Positions 18,980 through 28,050 of a stretch of 64,000 nt of DNA are shown in pieces. The position numbers and the translations under genes are program-made. Below the pieces are notes generated by a model. The model saw only the letters and a list, made by a program, of their open reading frames with translations, did no database searches and was not told the DNA's origin. Where the stretch lies: the NCBI RefSeq assembly GCF_000716435.1, contig NZ_JNWO01000007.1, positions 744,001 through 808,000 on the forward strand. Direction: 5' to 3'. Position 1 is the stretch's first letter, and each line of letters begins with the position of its first letter. Origin of the DNA: Streptomyces xylophagus (GTDB lineage Bacteria; Actinomycetota; Actinomycetes; Streptomycetales; Streptomycetaceae).

Positions 18980-19645
18980 ATGCGCGTAATGGTCTTGGAG
19001 GACGACCCCGAGCTGGGGCCCGTCGTCGCTGATCGGCTGCGAGGCGCGGGGTTCGCGGTGGACCTCGCGCGGACGCTGGCCGAGGCGGATCTCAAGCTCT
19101 CCGTCAATCGCTACGACTGTGTCGTGGCCGACCGCTCGGTCCCGGACGGCGACTCCCTCACGCTGCTCGCCGCGCGGCGCCGGGCGGGCTCGGTGCTGCC
19201 CTTCCTGCTGCTGACGGCGCTGGACGCGGTGAGCGACCGGGTGGCCGGCTTCGAGCACGGCGCGGACGACTACCTGGTCAAACCGTTCGCCTTCGCCGAA
19301 CTCGTCGTACGCGTAAGGGCGTTGTGCCGCAGGGAGCAGCCCGCGCGACCGTCGGTCCTGCGGGCGGGTGACCTGGAGGTCGATCTGCCACGGCGCCGGG
19401 TGACCCGGGCCGGGGTGCTGCTCAGCCTCTCGGCCAAGGAGTTCGCGGTGCTCGAACTGCTGATGCTGCGCGCTGGCGAGGTCGTCACGCGCAGCGAGCT
19501 GATCGAGAGCTGCTGGGACGAGGCGAGCGAGCCGATGTCCAATGTGGTGGACGTCCTGATCGGGCAGTTGCGCAGGCGACTCGGGCCGCCCGATCCGATC
19601 GCGACCGTCCGCGGAGTCGGCTATCGCCTGGGCGGCGACGCGTGA
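18980..19645 (+). CDS. two-component response regulator, OmpR family
   Basis: 221 residues with receiver (Asp8-Asp9 pair, phospho-acceptor Asp51, Lys in DDYLVKPF) and winged-helix output domain ending TVRGVGYRLGG. It sits between two glucanase genes and its stop overlaps the kinase start (GTGA). The phospho-acceptor neighbourhood VVADRSVPDG resembles QseB/TctD-like regulators. The likely regulon is the surrounding polysaccharide genes, at least the coupled GH9. Confidence 0.92.
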   Translation: MRVMVLEDDPELGPVVADRLRGAGFAVDLARTLAEADLKLSVNRYDCVVADRSVPDGDSLTLLAARRRAGSVLPFLLLTALDAVSDRVAGFEHGADDYLVKPFAFAELVVRVRALCRREQPARPSVLRAGDLEVDLPRRRVTRAGVLLSLSAKEFAVLELLMLRAGEVVTRSELIESCWDEASEPMSNVVDVLIGQLRRRLGPPDPIATVRGVGYRLGGDA

Positions 19646-20937
19646 AGGGCCGTGCCCCGTCGCCCGCCGTCGCCCGGCTGCGGCGCACCCGCCGTCTGAT
19701 GACCCTCCTGTTCGCCTCGACGACCGCGGCCTGTCTCGTCGTACTCGCCGTGGTCGCCATCCGTATCGACTCCGCGTCCCGCCGCTCCGGCCTCGACCAC
19801 GAGGTCGGCAGCCGCGCTGCGGGCCTTTCGCGGGCGGTCTGGTTCGACGCGGGGGTACTGCACCTGGAGCCGCTCCGCGAGGACGAACTCGCCCAGGGCG
19901 CACAGGCGTTGGCCGTCCTGCAAGCGGCCCCCGGGAAGGCACCGACGCTGCGGAACGTCGTCCCCGGACGCTCCTCGCTGCCCGAGCAGGACCGGCTGGA
20001 CGAGGTCTGGCGGAGTGTCCTGGACGAGCAGGAGACCGTCCTCGTCAGCGCGCCCGCCGCCGAGGGCGGGCGGCTGCGGTGGGCGGCGGCTCCGGTCTGG
20101 GACGGAGACCGGGTCGGGGCAGCCGTACTGGTCGGCACCGAGCTGGCGCGCAGCGAGCGCGATCACGACCTCCTGGTGCGCTGGCTGGCGCTCGGCTGTA
20201 CGGCGCTGGTGTGCTGCGCGGCGGCCGTAGGACATCTGCTGTCGGGCCGGGCGATGCGTCCTGCTCTGCGCGGGCTGGGGCAGCAGGAGCAGTTCCTGGC
20301 CGAGGCGGCGCACGAGCTGCGTACACCACTGGCCACCTTGCGGCTCGTGGTGGAACGGGGTGGCTCGTCCGACGAGGCGCTACGGCTGGTGGACCGGCTG
20401 AGTCGGCTGGTCACCGGGCTGCTGGCCAGGGCGCGGCTGGAGTCGGGTGCGCAGCGGGTGGAGTTGGTGCCGTTGCGGCTGGATCAGCTGGTGGAGACCA
20501 CGGTCGAGGAGTTGCCGGACCACGAGAGTGTCACGGTGACGTCCGAGCCGGTGGTGGTGCTGGGCGATCCGGATCTGCTGGCGCAGGCGGTACGGAATCT
20601 GGTGGAGAACGCCCAGCGGCACGGGGGCCCGGCCGGGTCGCCGGTGGAGGTCGCCGTCACGCCGGGGCTGGTCACCGTCCGCGACCACGGGACGGGGGTG
20701 CCCCTCGCGGACCGGGAGCGCGTCTTCGCCAGGGGTGTCACCGGGGACTCGGAAACCGCTCCGGGCACGGGCGCGGGCCTCGCCATCGTCCGCTGGGTCG
20801 CCGACCTGCACCACGGTTCCGCCCGTCTCACAGACGCTCCCGGCGGCGGCCTGCTCGCCGAACTGCGACTGCCCACGGACGTGCCCCCGGCATCCTCATC
20901 CTCATCTCATGAAGGCCCCGGCACCGTGGGCGCATGA
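19642..20937 (+). CDS. two-component sensor histidine kinase
   Basis: 431 residues: membrane helix at about 20-42, an extracytoplasmic domain of about 130 residues, second helix at about 180-200, HisKA with His224 in EAAHELRTPLA, and HATPase boxes NLVENAQRHGG, DHGTGVP and GTGAGLAIV. The G2 box lacks the usual second Gly-x-Gly spacing but is functional-looking. The GTG start overlaps the regulator stop, and the stop overlaps the ATG of the GH9 gene (ATGA), so regulator, kinase and a secreted glucanase form one translationally coupled unit. Confidence 0.92.
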   Translation: MKGRAPSPAVARLRRTRRLMTLLFASTTAACLVVLAVVAIRIDSASRRSGLDHEVGSRAAGLSRAVWFDAGVLHLEPLREDELAQGAQALAVLQAAPGKAPTLRNVVPGRSSLPEQDRLDEVWRSVLDEQETVLVSAPAAEGGRLRWAAAPVWDGDRVGAAVLVGTELARSERDHDLLVRWLALGCTALVCCAAAVGHLLSGRAMRPALRGLGQQEQFLAEAAHELRTPLATLRLVVERGGSSDEALRLVDRLSRLVTGLLARARLESGAQRVELVPLRLDQLVETTVEELPDHESVTVTSEPVVVLGDPDLLAQAVRNLVENAQRHGGPAGSPVEVAVTPGLVTVRDHGTGVPLADRERVFARGVTGDSETAPGTGAGLAIVRWVADLHHGSARLTDAPGGGLLAELRLPTDVPPASSSSSHEGPGTVGA

Positions 20938-22859
20938 ACGCAATGCGCAGCCCAGCAGTGCTGGTCACCACCGCCGCCGCGAGCATCGGCGCCGTGCTCG
21001 TCGCCATGAATTTCTACGGCGGGGCCGCCACCCCGTCCGCTTCCGAGGCGGTCGTCCGGGTCGACCAGGTCGGCTATGTGCGCGGCGAGACGAAGCAGGC
21101 GTACGTCATGGGGCCCTCGCGGGCACTCGCGGGGGCGCGCTTCAAGGTCGTCGACGCGAAGGACAGGGTGGTCACGGCGGGCAGGCTCGGTGCCGTCACC
21201 GGTCACTGGAACGCCAAGTACCCGTCCGTGCGGACCGTCGACCTCTCCGCGCTGAACACCCCCGGCACCTACCGCGTCGTCCTGACCGGCACCGCCGCCG
21301 GCCGCTCCCCCGCCTTCCGGATCGCCGACGCGAGCGAGCTGATGACCCCGCTGATCCGGGACAACGTCCGTTTCCTGCAGGCGCAGCGCGACGGAGCCGA
21401 CGTGCTTCCCGGTGCCCTCGCTCACGGCCCTTCCCATCTCGCCGACGAGCACGCGACCGTCTACGCCGACCCGCACTACGACGAGGAGGGCGAGAAGCTG
21501 CTGGACAAGCGGCTGACCCCGACCGGTGACAAGGTCGACGTCTCGGGCGGCTGGTTCGACGCCGGGGACTTCCTCAAGTTCACCGGCACCACCTCCTACT
21601 CGACCGCCGAACTCCTGCTCGCCGAGCGGGACTTGCCGGACGAGGCCGGGCTGTCCGCCGAGGCCGACCACGGCCTGGCATGGCTGGACAAGATGTGGGA
21701 CGGGGACAGCGGGACGCTCTACGCCCAGGTCGGCATCGGCGCGGGCAACGACGCCGTACGGACGGATCACGACGTGTGGCGACTGCCGGAGGCCGACGAC
21801 CGCCTCGATGTGTCGCCCGGCGACCCGGACTACACGATCAAGTACCGGCCGGTGTTCCGCGCGAACGCACCCGGCGAGCCGATCACACCCAGCCTCGCGG
21901 GACGGGTGGCCGCGGTCTTCGCTCTCGCCGCACAGCGCGCGGCCGACACGGACCCGGACGAGGCACGGGAGTGGCTGGACAAGGCCGCCGCCGTCTACGA
22001 CCTGGCCGACACCGACCACGATCCCGACGAGCCGCTCGTCACCGCCTTCCCGAGCGGCTTCTATCCCGAGGACTCGTGGCAGGACGACATGGAGTTCGCC
22101 GGCGCCGAACTGGCCCTGGCCGCAGGACAGTTGGGCGACGACCGGGAGGGCGACTGGACCGCCGACGCGGCCCGCTGGGCCCGCGCCTACCTGGACTCCG
22201 ACGTCAAGGGCACCCTGAACGTCGCGGACGTCAGCGCCCTGGCCCACGTCGACCTGGCCACGGCCTTGGACGGCGCCCGCAGCAACGGCATCGGGGCCGC
22301 GGACCTGTACAAGGACCTGCGGCGCCAGTTGGAGGACGGGGTCGATCGCGCGGGGCACGATCCGTTCGGAGCCGGCGCGGTCTACGACGACTTCGACGCC
22401 GTACCGCACACGTTCGGCCTGGTGGCCACCGCCCGCCTCTACGCCAAGGCGACCGGGGACACGCGTTACGCGGCGTTCGCCGGGCGGCAGCGGGGCTGGG
22501 CCCTCGGCGCCAACCCCTGGGGCACGAGCTTCATGATCGGTGCCGGTGAGGTCTACCCGCACTGCCCGGAACACCAGTTGGCCAACCTCCGGGGCAGCCT
22601 CGACGGGAAGGGTGCGATCCTGCGGGGCGCGGTGGTCAACGGCCCCAACGCGGCAGCGAAACTGACCGACTTGAACGGCTTCCCCACCATGAAGAAGTGC
22701 ACCGCCGCCCCACCGACCGGAGCCTGGACCGACTTCGACGGCAAGGGCGCACGGTACGTCGACGACGTGGGCGCCTGGCAGACCGTGGAACCCTCGCTGG
22801 ACTTCACGACGACGGCACTGCTGGCCTTCGCTCTGACAGCGCAGAACGAAGGCCAGTAG
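20934..22859 (+). CDS. glycoside hydrolase family 9 endoglucanase, exported
   Basis: 641 residues: N-terminal signal or anchor (about 5-28), an Ig-like CelD_N domain (about 38-130; VRVDQVGYVRGETKQAYV), then the GH9 alpha-barrel. Visible signatures are GGWFDAGDF with Asp209 and Asp212 (catalytic base pair), GWALGANPWGTSFMIG, the CPEHQLANLRG stretch, and WQTVEPSLDFTTTAL with the probable acid Glu619. Such enzymes cut cellulose, xyloglucan or chitosan-like chains from within. The ATG lies inside the kinase stop codon. Substrate could differ from cellulose, since the second conserved signature is not the standard form. Confidence 0.9.
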   Translation: MNAMRSPAVLVTTAAASIGAVLVAMNFYGGAATPSASEAVVRVDQVGYVRGETKQAYVMGPSRALAGARFKVVDAKDRVVTAGRLGAVTGHWNAKYPSVRTVDLSALNTPGTYRVVLTGTAAGRSPAFRIADASELMTPLIRDNVRFLQAQRDGADVLPGALAHGPSHLADEHATVYADPHYDEEGEKLLDKRLTPTGDKVDVSGGWFDAGDFLKFTGTTSYSTAELLLAERDLPDEAGLSAEADHGLAWLDKMWDGDSGTLYAQVGIGAGNDAVRTDHDVWRLPEADDRLDVSPGDPDYTIKYRPVFRANAPGEPITPSLAGRVAAVFALAAQRAADTDPDEAREWLDKAAAVYDLADTDHDPDEPLVTAFPSGFYPEDSWQDDMEFAGAELALAAGQLGDDREGDWTADAARWARAYLDSDVKGTLNVADVSALAHVDLATALDGARSNGIGAADLYKDLRRQLEDGVDRAGHDPFGAGAVYDDFDAVPHTFGLVATARLYAKATGDTRYAAFAGRQRGWALGANPWGTSFMIGAGEVYPHCPEHQLANLRGSLDGKGAILRGAVVNGPNAAAKLTDLNGFPTMKKCTAAPPTGAWTDFDGKGARYVDDVGAWQTVEPSLDFTTTALLAFALTAQNEGQ

Positions 22860-22871
22860 TCCCGGTGTTCG

Positions 22872-25754
22872 TCAGGGCGTGAGGTAGCAGGACTTGCTCA
22901 CATTGGGTAGCGGGTCGGAGCCGAAGGCGGCCGTCGTGCAGGCCGCGCCGCCCGTGAACGCCTTGTAGAGGAAGCGGCCCCGGGCGCCGTAGGCGACGGT
23001 CTGCTGTCCGCTGAAGCTACAAGTACCGCCTTCCGCCGAGCAGTTGGTGGCGTAGCCGGGCGGGCCGCCGGTGGCGGTGTAACAGGCCTTCGACTCGCCC
23101 GGGATCGGGTCGCCGAACGTGGCGTCGGTGCAGGCGGTGTTGCCGGTGGCGGTGGCCGTGGTGAACGCTCCGTAGGCGCCGTACATCACCGGCTGGCCCG
23201 CGGCTGCTGAGCAAGTGTCGTTCTGGTCGGCGCACTTGGTCCAGCCTCCGGCCGGGGCGCCGGCGGGCGGTAGGTAGCAGGACTTGGCGACTCCGTCGAT
23301 GGGATCGCCGAAGTGTGCGTTGGAGCAGTCGACGGAGCCGTTGGTGACCTGGTGGACGAAGTTGCCGTTGGCGCCGTAGGCGACGTCGCGGTTGTAGCCG
23401 GGCACGGCGCAGGTGCCGCCCTCGGCCGCGCAGGCGGTGTATCCGGGCGGGCCGCCCGCGTCGGCGACGTAGCAGGACTTGACGAGGTTCGTCGCCGGGT
23501 CGCCGCCGAAGGAGTCGTTGGTGCAGGCGGTGCTGCTGGTCACCGTCTTGTACGTGTACGTCCCGGCGCCGTAGGCCACCGAGCGGGTGCCGCTGAAGGA
23601 GCAGGTGCCGCCCTCGCCCGCGCACCGGGTGTAGCCCGCGCGCAGGGCGCCGGTGCCGGGGTCGGCGGGCGGCGACGGGTTGCCGAGGCCGGTGGCGGAC
23701 ACGTTGTAGCTGCCGGGGGCGACGCCGGTGAGGTAGACGTAGGTGTCGTCCTGGCTGCCGCCGGTGATGCCGGAGGTGGGTGTGAAGGTGCCGTTGCTCC
23801 AGACCGTGGTGCCGTTCACGGACACGGTGATGTTGCCGCCCAGCTTGGGGACGCCGATGCGGCCGGTGCTGCCGGACGGGCTGGTCAACTGCGCCGAGTA
23901 GGTGCCGGCCGACGGGTTGCGGGACCAGGACGCGTTGATCGCACCCTGGGGCATGGTGATGCGGCCCTCGGCGCTGGTCAGGTCGCCGGGGTGCGGGACG
24001 AAGCGGTACGCGCCGGTCGACGACTCGGGCGCGGTGCCGAGCACGTCGAAGGTGAGCGTGGAGGTGGGCGCGGTGGACCAGCCGTGGGCCAGGCTCATGA
24101 ACGAACCGCCGTACGCGAGGCCGCCGTCGGCCTTCACACCTTCCCAGAACGTGCTCTTGGTGCCGATGTCACTGTCGAGCATGTGGCCCCAGGTGCGGCG
24201 GATCTGGTCCAGCGCGGTGTAGTCGTCGTTGGCGGTGAAGCGCGCGTTCAGCTCCATGCCGCCGGCGAACGGCGAGACGTTGCCGCCCCATTCGGGCGTG
24301 GTCGGGCCGTAGATGCCCCAGTTGTTGCCGAGCCCCGCGATGATGCTCTTCGACTTGGCCGTGGAGTCGCTCAACCCGTACCAGACGGCGAGGGAGTTGC
24401 CGTCCTGCGGGTACAGCCCGCTGGTGGGGTTGTCCTTGTACATGCCCTTGGAGGCGTCCCACAGCAGGGAGTTGGCGGCGGACTTGATGGCGGCCGCCTT
24501 GCTGTTCCAGGTCGCCGCGAGGGTGCTGTCGCCCTCGACCGTGGCGAGCGTGGCGCCGCCTTTGAGGGCGCCGTACAGCAGCGCGTTGGCGGAGATGTTC
24601 TCGCCGCCCTGGCCGACCCGGGCCCAGTCCTGGGTGCGGGTCACGTTGAGGAGGTTGTTGCCGTCGATCTTGTTGGTGATGAAGGCCATGCCCCGCTTGT
24701 AGTTGGACCATTCGGAGTCCAGCCACGACCGGTCTGCGGTGTACGTGTAGTACGTGGACGTCCCCAGCAGGGTCCACGTGTGGTAGGTGTCCGAGCCGGT
24801 GAGGTTGAACGGCGGCCCGGACCACGGGATTTCGCCCGCGGCCGACTGCGCGTTGTACATCGTGGTCAGCGCGTTGCGGGTCGAGGTGAGGTCGTTCGAG
24901 TACGCGTACTGCGTGGGGACGGCGATGCCCATGTCGCCGGGCCACACCGTGCGGTCGCGCTTCGCGCCGTCCACCAGCACGGAGTCACCTACGCCGACAG
25001 TGGCGCTGTTGTCCCATGCCGACGTGGGCGGGGGCCAGGCGCGGCCCTGGTTGGAGGCGATCGTGTTCAACTGCACGGTGTACGCCCCGGCGTACCAGAT
25101 GCGGTTGAGCAACTCGTCACTGGAGGAGAAGTAGTTGGCGTAGTCGGCCGGGTTGGTCTTCCCCGGAGCGGCGGTGAAGTTGAGGCTGACGCCGTTGAGG
25201 TCCACCCAGCCCGAGCTGTCGAGGAAGACCGTCAAGTAGCGGAATCCGCCCCGGAGTTGGGCGGTGGGCACGGTGTACGTGCCGTTGGCGGAAGGCGTCG
25301 CGTAGAGCGCGCCGTCCTCGCCGTCCCGGCCGCTGCTGCGGTCGCTGTTGTTGCCCACGTACAGCGACGACTCGCTGAAGGCCAGGCCGACGCGTTGGCC
25401 GCTGGAGCTGGTGCTGCCGAATGACAACGTTACCAAGCCGCCGACTTCTTTCCCGAAGTCGAGCGTGACGGCCGACTGCGCACCGGAGATCCGCGTCGAC
25501 TGTCCGTTCAGGACGTTCGTCGGGTTCGCGACGATGCCGGCGGTGCGGTAGATCGCGGTCGGCTTGAGGGTGCGCGAGGTCGGCGAGTAGTTCAGGGCGT
25601 CAAGTGCAGCCCGGGGGCTGGGCGTTGCGGTCGCCGGCGCCGCGCCTGCGGACAGGGCCGGGGCCACGGCCAGCGCGGCGGCCACCGCCATGGTGAGCCC
25701 GACTAGGCGGCCCGGTCTGGGCGTTCGGTTCTGCGATGGCCTGCGGCGGCGCAT
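22872..25754 (-). CDS. secreted alpha-L-rhamnosidase-like (GH78-type) protein with Cys-rich C-terminal repeats
   Basis: 960 residues: signal peptide (about 1-40), an N-terminal beta-sandwich region (VTLDFGKEVGGLVTLSFG; RGGFRYLTVFLD), a six-hairpin barrel typical of GH78 and relatives (RIWYAGAYTVQLNTI, WPGDMGIAVPTQ, DWARVGQGGENISANALLY, HMLDSDIGTKSTFWEG), a C-terminal sandwich (RFVPHPGDLTSAEGRI), and four Cys-rich repeats from about residue 706 on. GGGAGG precedes the ATG at 25754; a longer reading would extend into the palindromic operator. It probably trims rhamnose or a related sugar from plant polysaccharides. Exact family needs a profile search. Confidence 0.85.
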   Translation of the reverse strand: MRRRRPSQNRTPRPGRLVGLTMAVAAALAVAPALSAGAAPATATPSPRAALDALNYSPTSRTLKPTAIYRTAGIVANPTNVLNGQSTRISGAQSAVTLDFGKEVGGLVTLSFGSTSSSGQRVGLAFSESSLYVGNNSDRSSGRDGEDGALYATPSANGTYTVPTAQLRGGFRYLTVFLDSSGWVDLNGVSLNFTAAPGKTNPADYANYFSSSDELLNRIWYAGAYTVQLNTIASNQGRAWPPPTSAWDNSATVGVGDSVLVDGAKRDRTVWPGDMGIAVPTQYAYSNDLTSTRNALTTMYNAQSAAGEIPWSGPPFNLTGSDTYHTWTLLGTSTYYTYTADRSWLDSEWSNYKRGMAFITNKIDGNNLLNVTRTQDWARVGQGGENISANALLYGALKGGATLATVEGDSTLAATWNSKAAAIKSAANSLLWDASKGMYKDNPTSGLYPQDGNSLAVWYGLSDSTAKSKSIIAGLGNNWGIYGPTTPEWGGNVSPFAGGMELNARFTANDDYTALDQIRRTWGHMLDSDIGTKSTFWEGVKADGGLAYGGSFMSLAHGWSTAPTSTLTFDVLGTAPESSTGAYRFVPHPGDLTSAEGRITMPQGAINASWSRNPSAGTYSAQLTSPSGSTGRIGVPKLGGNITVSVNGTTVWSNGTFTPTSGITGGSQDDTYVYLTGVAPGSYNVSATGLGNPSPPADPGTGALRAGYTRCAGEGGTCSFSGTRSVAYGAGTYTYKTVTSSTACTNDSFGGDPATNLVKSCYVADAGGPPGYTACAAEGGTCAVPGYNRDVAYGANGNFVHQVTNGSVDCSNAHFGDPIDGVAKSCYLPPAGAPAGGWTKCADQNDTCSAAAGQPVMYGAYGAFTTATATGNTACTDATFGDPIPGESKACYTATGGPPGYATNCSAEGGTCSFSGQQTVAYGARGRFLYKAFTGGAACTTAAFGSDPLPNVSKSCYLTP
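22875..23636 (-). repeat. four tandem Cys-rich repeats (about 63 residues each) at the C-terminus of the GH78-like protein
   Basis: Each unit starts near GYTRCAGEGGTC or a variant and contains a V-x-YGA motif, an aromatic-rich strand, a C-T-x-x-x-FG-D-P segment and ends near KSCY. Each has four Cys, which could form two disulfides. Unit 3 is the most divergent (CADQNDTC, KACY). The units are separated by short Gly/Pro/Ala linkers. A carbohydrate-binding role is plausible but not shown. Confidence 0.85.
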
Positions 25755-25809
25755 GAGTGCCTCCCGGATCGGTGGGGGAACCAGCCGCTCAACTGGACAA
25801 CCAGGTGCA

Positions 25810-25821
25810 TGAATCGATTCA
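25810..25821. promoter_or_regulatory. LacI-like operator palindrome before the GH78-like gene
   Basis: TGAATCGATTCA is a perfect 12-bp palindrome with a central CG, the pattern of LacI-family operators. It lies 56-67 bp upstream of the GH78-like start codon. No LacI gene is in the window. Confidence 0.55.
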
Positions 25822-26042
25822 AAACGATCGACCACGGAGGCCTGGAGCCTGAGGAGCAACGGGTACGCGAGATGACTCGCCAAAGTTCGGACCGATGATG
25901 GGCGCCGGAAAACCGGGTGTCAAGCCGTCGCGGCAGCCTTCAACTCCTGTGAAAAAACCGCCCCTTGCGGCATTGACAGGCTCACGCCGAGCCGGTTCAC
26001 TGCCTCCGAGACGGGTACAGGTATGGACCATTGATCCAGTCC

Positions 26043-26054
26043 TGAATCCATTCA
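26043..26054. promoter_or_regulatory. LacI-like operator before the GH76 gene
   Basis: TGAATCCATTCA has the same TGAAT/ATTCA arms as the site at 25810, with centre CC rather than CG. It lies about 40 bp upstream of the chosen GH76 start (19 bp from the earlier GTG). Sharing of arms suggests that one repressor controls both genes. Confidence 0.5.
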
Positions 26055-26093
26055 CGACCGGCGTCCCCCATCGTGAAATCGAGGCGAGTTCCG

Positions 26094-27956
26094 GTGTCCC
26101 TACGCAGCTTCGACATCGTTGTCAGACCACGGTTCCTCAGCTTTCTGCTGACGGCCGCCCTCGCGTTCGTGGCGCTGGTCCCGGCCGCGACGCCGGCGTC
26201 CGCCGCCACCCAGGTGTGCGTCCTGGCCTGCGACACGCTGGACCCGTCGCAGGCACGGCAGGAGACGTTTCCAGTGCCGGACAGGATTCTCAACGGCCGG
26301 CGCGTCCAGCTCCATGTGTCCGACGCGGACGACATGGCGTGGGCCAGCATCGACAACGGCACGACCGGCGACTCGGTGTGGCTGGACCGTTCCTGGGACG
26401 GCGGCGCCACGTGGGACGGCCTGCTCGGCAAGGCGAGCATCCCGAGCACGTGGACCGGCACCAGGACCCTGATGTACAACATCACCGACCCGCGCAACCA
26501 CAAGCGCGGCCTCGTCCGGGCCTGCGGCGACGCGGCCGGGGTCGGCTGCACGAACTGGGTCTACCCCACGGTCTGCGACACCGTGTGCGACGGCACGAGC
26601 GCGGGCCAGGCGGCCGGCGACGAGCAGCCGATCCCGTCAACGACCCTGTACGGCCGCACAATTCGGCTGCACGTCGACCAGAAGAACACGGCGGCCTGGG
26701 CGAGCATCGACACCGGTGGCGCCGGTGACGAGATCTGGCTGGACCGTTCCTGGGACGGCGGTTCGACCTGGCCGGACGGTTCCTCCCTCGGCCGTACGAG
26801 CACCCCGTCCGGAGCGACCACCACCCGTACGGCGATGTACGCGACCCGCGATCCGCGCGGTCTCCTCTACGGCGGCGCGGTCCGCGCCTGCGGCCGGGAG
26901 GCGAGCCACAACGAGGGCAGTTGCACCGCGTGGTACCGGCCCGTGCCGACCAGGGCGCGTGCGGCGGCGGACGCGCTGATGACGTCGTACGACCCCTACA
27001 ACGGCTGGTGGCCCAGCAGTTGGTGGAACTCGGCGGCGACCCTCACGTCCGTCATCGACTTCGCGAAGACGACCGGCACGCACGACTACGACTGGGTCAT
27101 CGCCCGCACCTTCGACCAGAACAAGGGTGTCTTCGCGGCCGGGACGCGCAGTTCGGACGCGATCGAGGGCGACTTCATCAGCCGGTCGATCGACGACTCG
27201 GGGTGGTGGGCGATCGCGTGGATCGACGCGTACGACTACACGCACGACGCGCGGTATCTCAACGAGGCTGTCACCATTGCCAATTACGTCCAGCAGTACT
27301 GGGACACCGGCACCTGTGGCGGCGGCGTGTGGTGGGACCGTGAGCGGACCTACAAGAACGCGGTGACGAACGGGCAGTACCTGTGGCTGACCACCGCGCT
27401 GCACCAGCGCATCGCCGGTGACACCGTGTGGCTCCAGCGGGCGAGGACGTCGGCCGCCTGGTACAAGGCCAGCGGGATGATCAACTCCTCGGGTCTGGTG
27501 AACGACGGGCTCTCCTCGTCCTGCGTCAACAACGGCTCCACCGTGTGGAGTTACAACCAGGGGTTGGCCATCGGCGCCTTCACGGAGCTGTGGAAGACGA
27601 CCGGAGACAGCTCGCTTCTCACCACGGCGCGCACTCTGGCGGACGCGGCGATCAGCAGTCCGACGCTGACCTCCGGCGGAGTGCTCACCGAGTCCTGCGA
27701 CGTCGGCTCGGCGTCCTGCGACGACAACCAGAAGCAGTTCAAGGGCATCTTCATGCGGAACTTCGCCGACCTCACGCAGGCCACCGGCTCCACCACCTAC
27801 CGGAACTACATCCAGAAACAGGCCGACACCCTGTGGGCACAGGACCGGACCTCCCTCAACGCCCTCGGCGAACGCTGGGCGGGCACCAGCCCGAACCAGT
27901 TCGACTGGCGTACGCAGGCCAGTGCGCTGGGAGCGCTCACCGCGGCTGCGGGCTGA
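26094..27956 (+). CDS. secreted GH76-type alpha-mannanase with two N-terminal repeat domains
   Basis: About 620 residues: signal peptide ending near TPASA, two repeats of about 105 residues (each with a Cys-containing start such as CDTLDPSQA or CDGTSAGQA and the shared SIDNGTTGDSVWLDRSWDGG-type core), then a GH76 catalytic domain with the Asp-Asp pair Asp367-Asp368 in SIDDSGWW, plus YCVNN-type disulfide region and SYNQGLAIGAF. GH76 enzymes cleave alpha-1,6-mannan. GTG 26094 is chosen because GAGG lies 9 nt upstream; GTG 26073 is in frame but has no such site. Divergent from the GH78-like gene. Confidence 0.88.
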   Translation: MSLRSFDIVVRPRFLSFLLTAALAFVALVPAATPASAATQVCVLACDTLDPSQARQETFPVPDRILNGRRVQLHVSDADDMAWASIDNGTTGDSVWLDRSWDGGATWDGLLGKASIPSTWTGTRTLMYNITDPRNHKRGLVRACGDAAGVGCTNWVYPTVCDTVCDGTSAGQAAGDEQPIPSTTLYGRTIRLHVDQKNTAAWASIDTGGAGDEIWLDRSWDGGSTWPDGSSLGRTSTPSGATTTRTAMYATRDPRGLLYGGAVRACGREASHNEGSCTAWYRPVPTRARAAADALMTSYDPYNGWWPSSWWNSAATLTSVIDFAKTTGTHDYDWVIARTFDQNKGVFAAGTRSSDAIEGDFISRSIDDSGWWAIAWIDAYDYTHDARYLNEAVTIANYVQQYWDTGTCGGGVWWDRERTYKNAVTNGQYLWLTTALHQRIAGDTVWLQRARTSAAWYKASGMINSSGLVNDGLSSSCVNNGSTVWSYNQGLAIGAFTELWKTTGDSSLLTTARTLADAAISSPTLTSGGVLTESCDVGSASCDDNQKQFKGIFMRNFADLTQATGSTTYRNYIQKQADTLWAQDRTSLNALGERWAGTSPNQFDWRTQASALGALTAAAG

Positions 27957-28050
27957 CCTCCTAAGGGTGGGTGCGGGACACCTGGGTGGACGGCGGCCTG
28001 GTTGCGCTCCTCGGGCGCGACCAGGCTTGCCGTGAAGCAGCCACCCACCC

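Larger units (their letters stand above)
25755..26093. other. divergent intergenic region between the GH78-like and GH76 genes
   Basis: A 339-bp non-coding stretch that must hold both promoters. It contains two related palindromes (25810-25821 and 26043-26054) and locally lower GC around 25920-26060, as expected for promoters. No convincing open frame, RNA gene or other repeat was seen. Confidence 0.7.

Noticed and set aside
23313..25424. Long open frame on the plus strand opposite the GH78-like gene
   Set aside because: Its predicted protein is Val/Gly/Ala/Arg-rich low complexity with no domain, as expected from the antisense of a high-GC gene; the minus-strand frame has signal peptide, domains and repeats.
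27964..28050. GGGTGGGT and ACCCACCC at the ends of the gap after GH76
   Set aside because: The arms are 8 bp and about 70 bases apart, so a stable terminator is unlikely; could be chance in GC-rich DNA.
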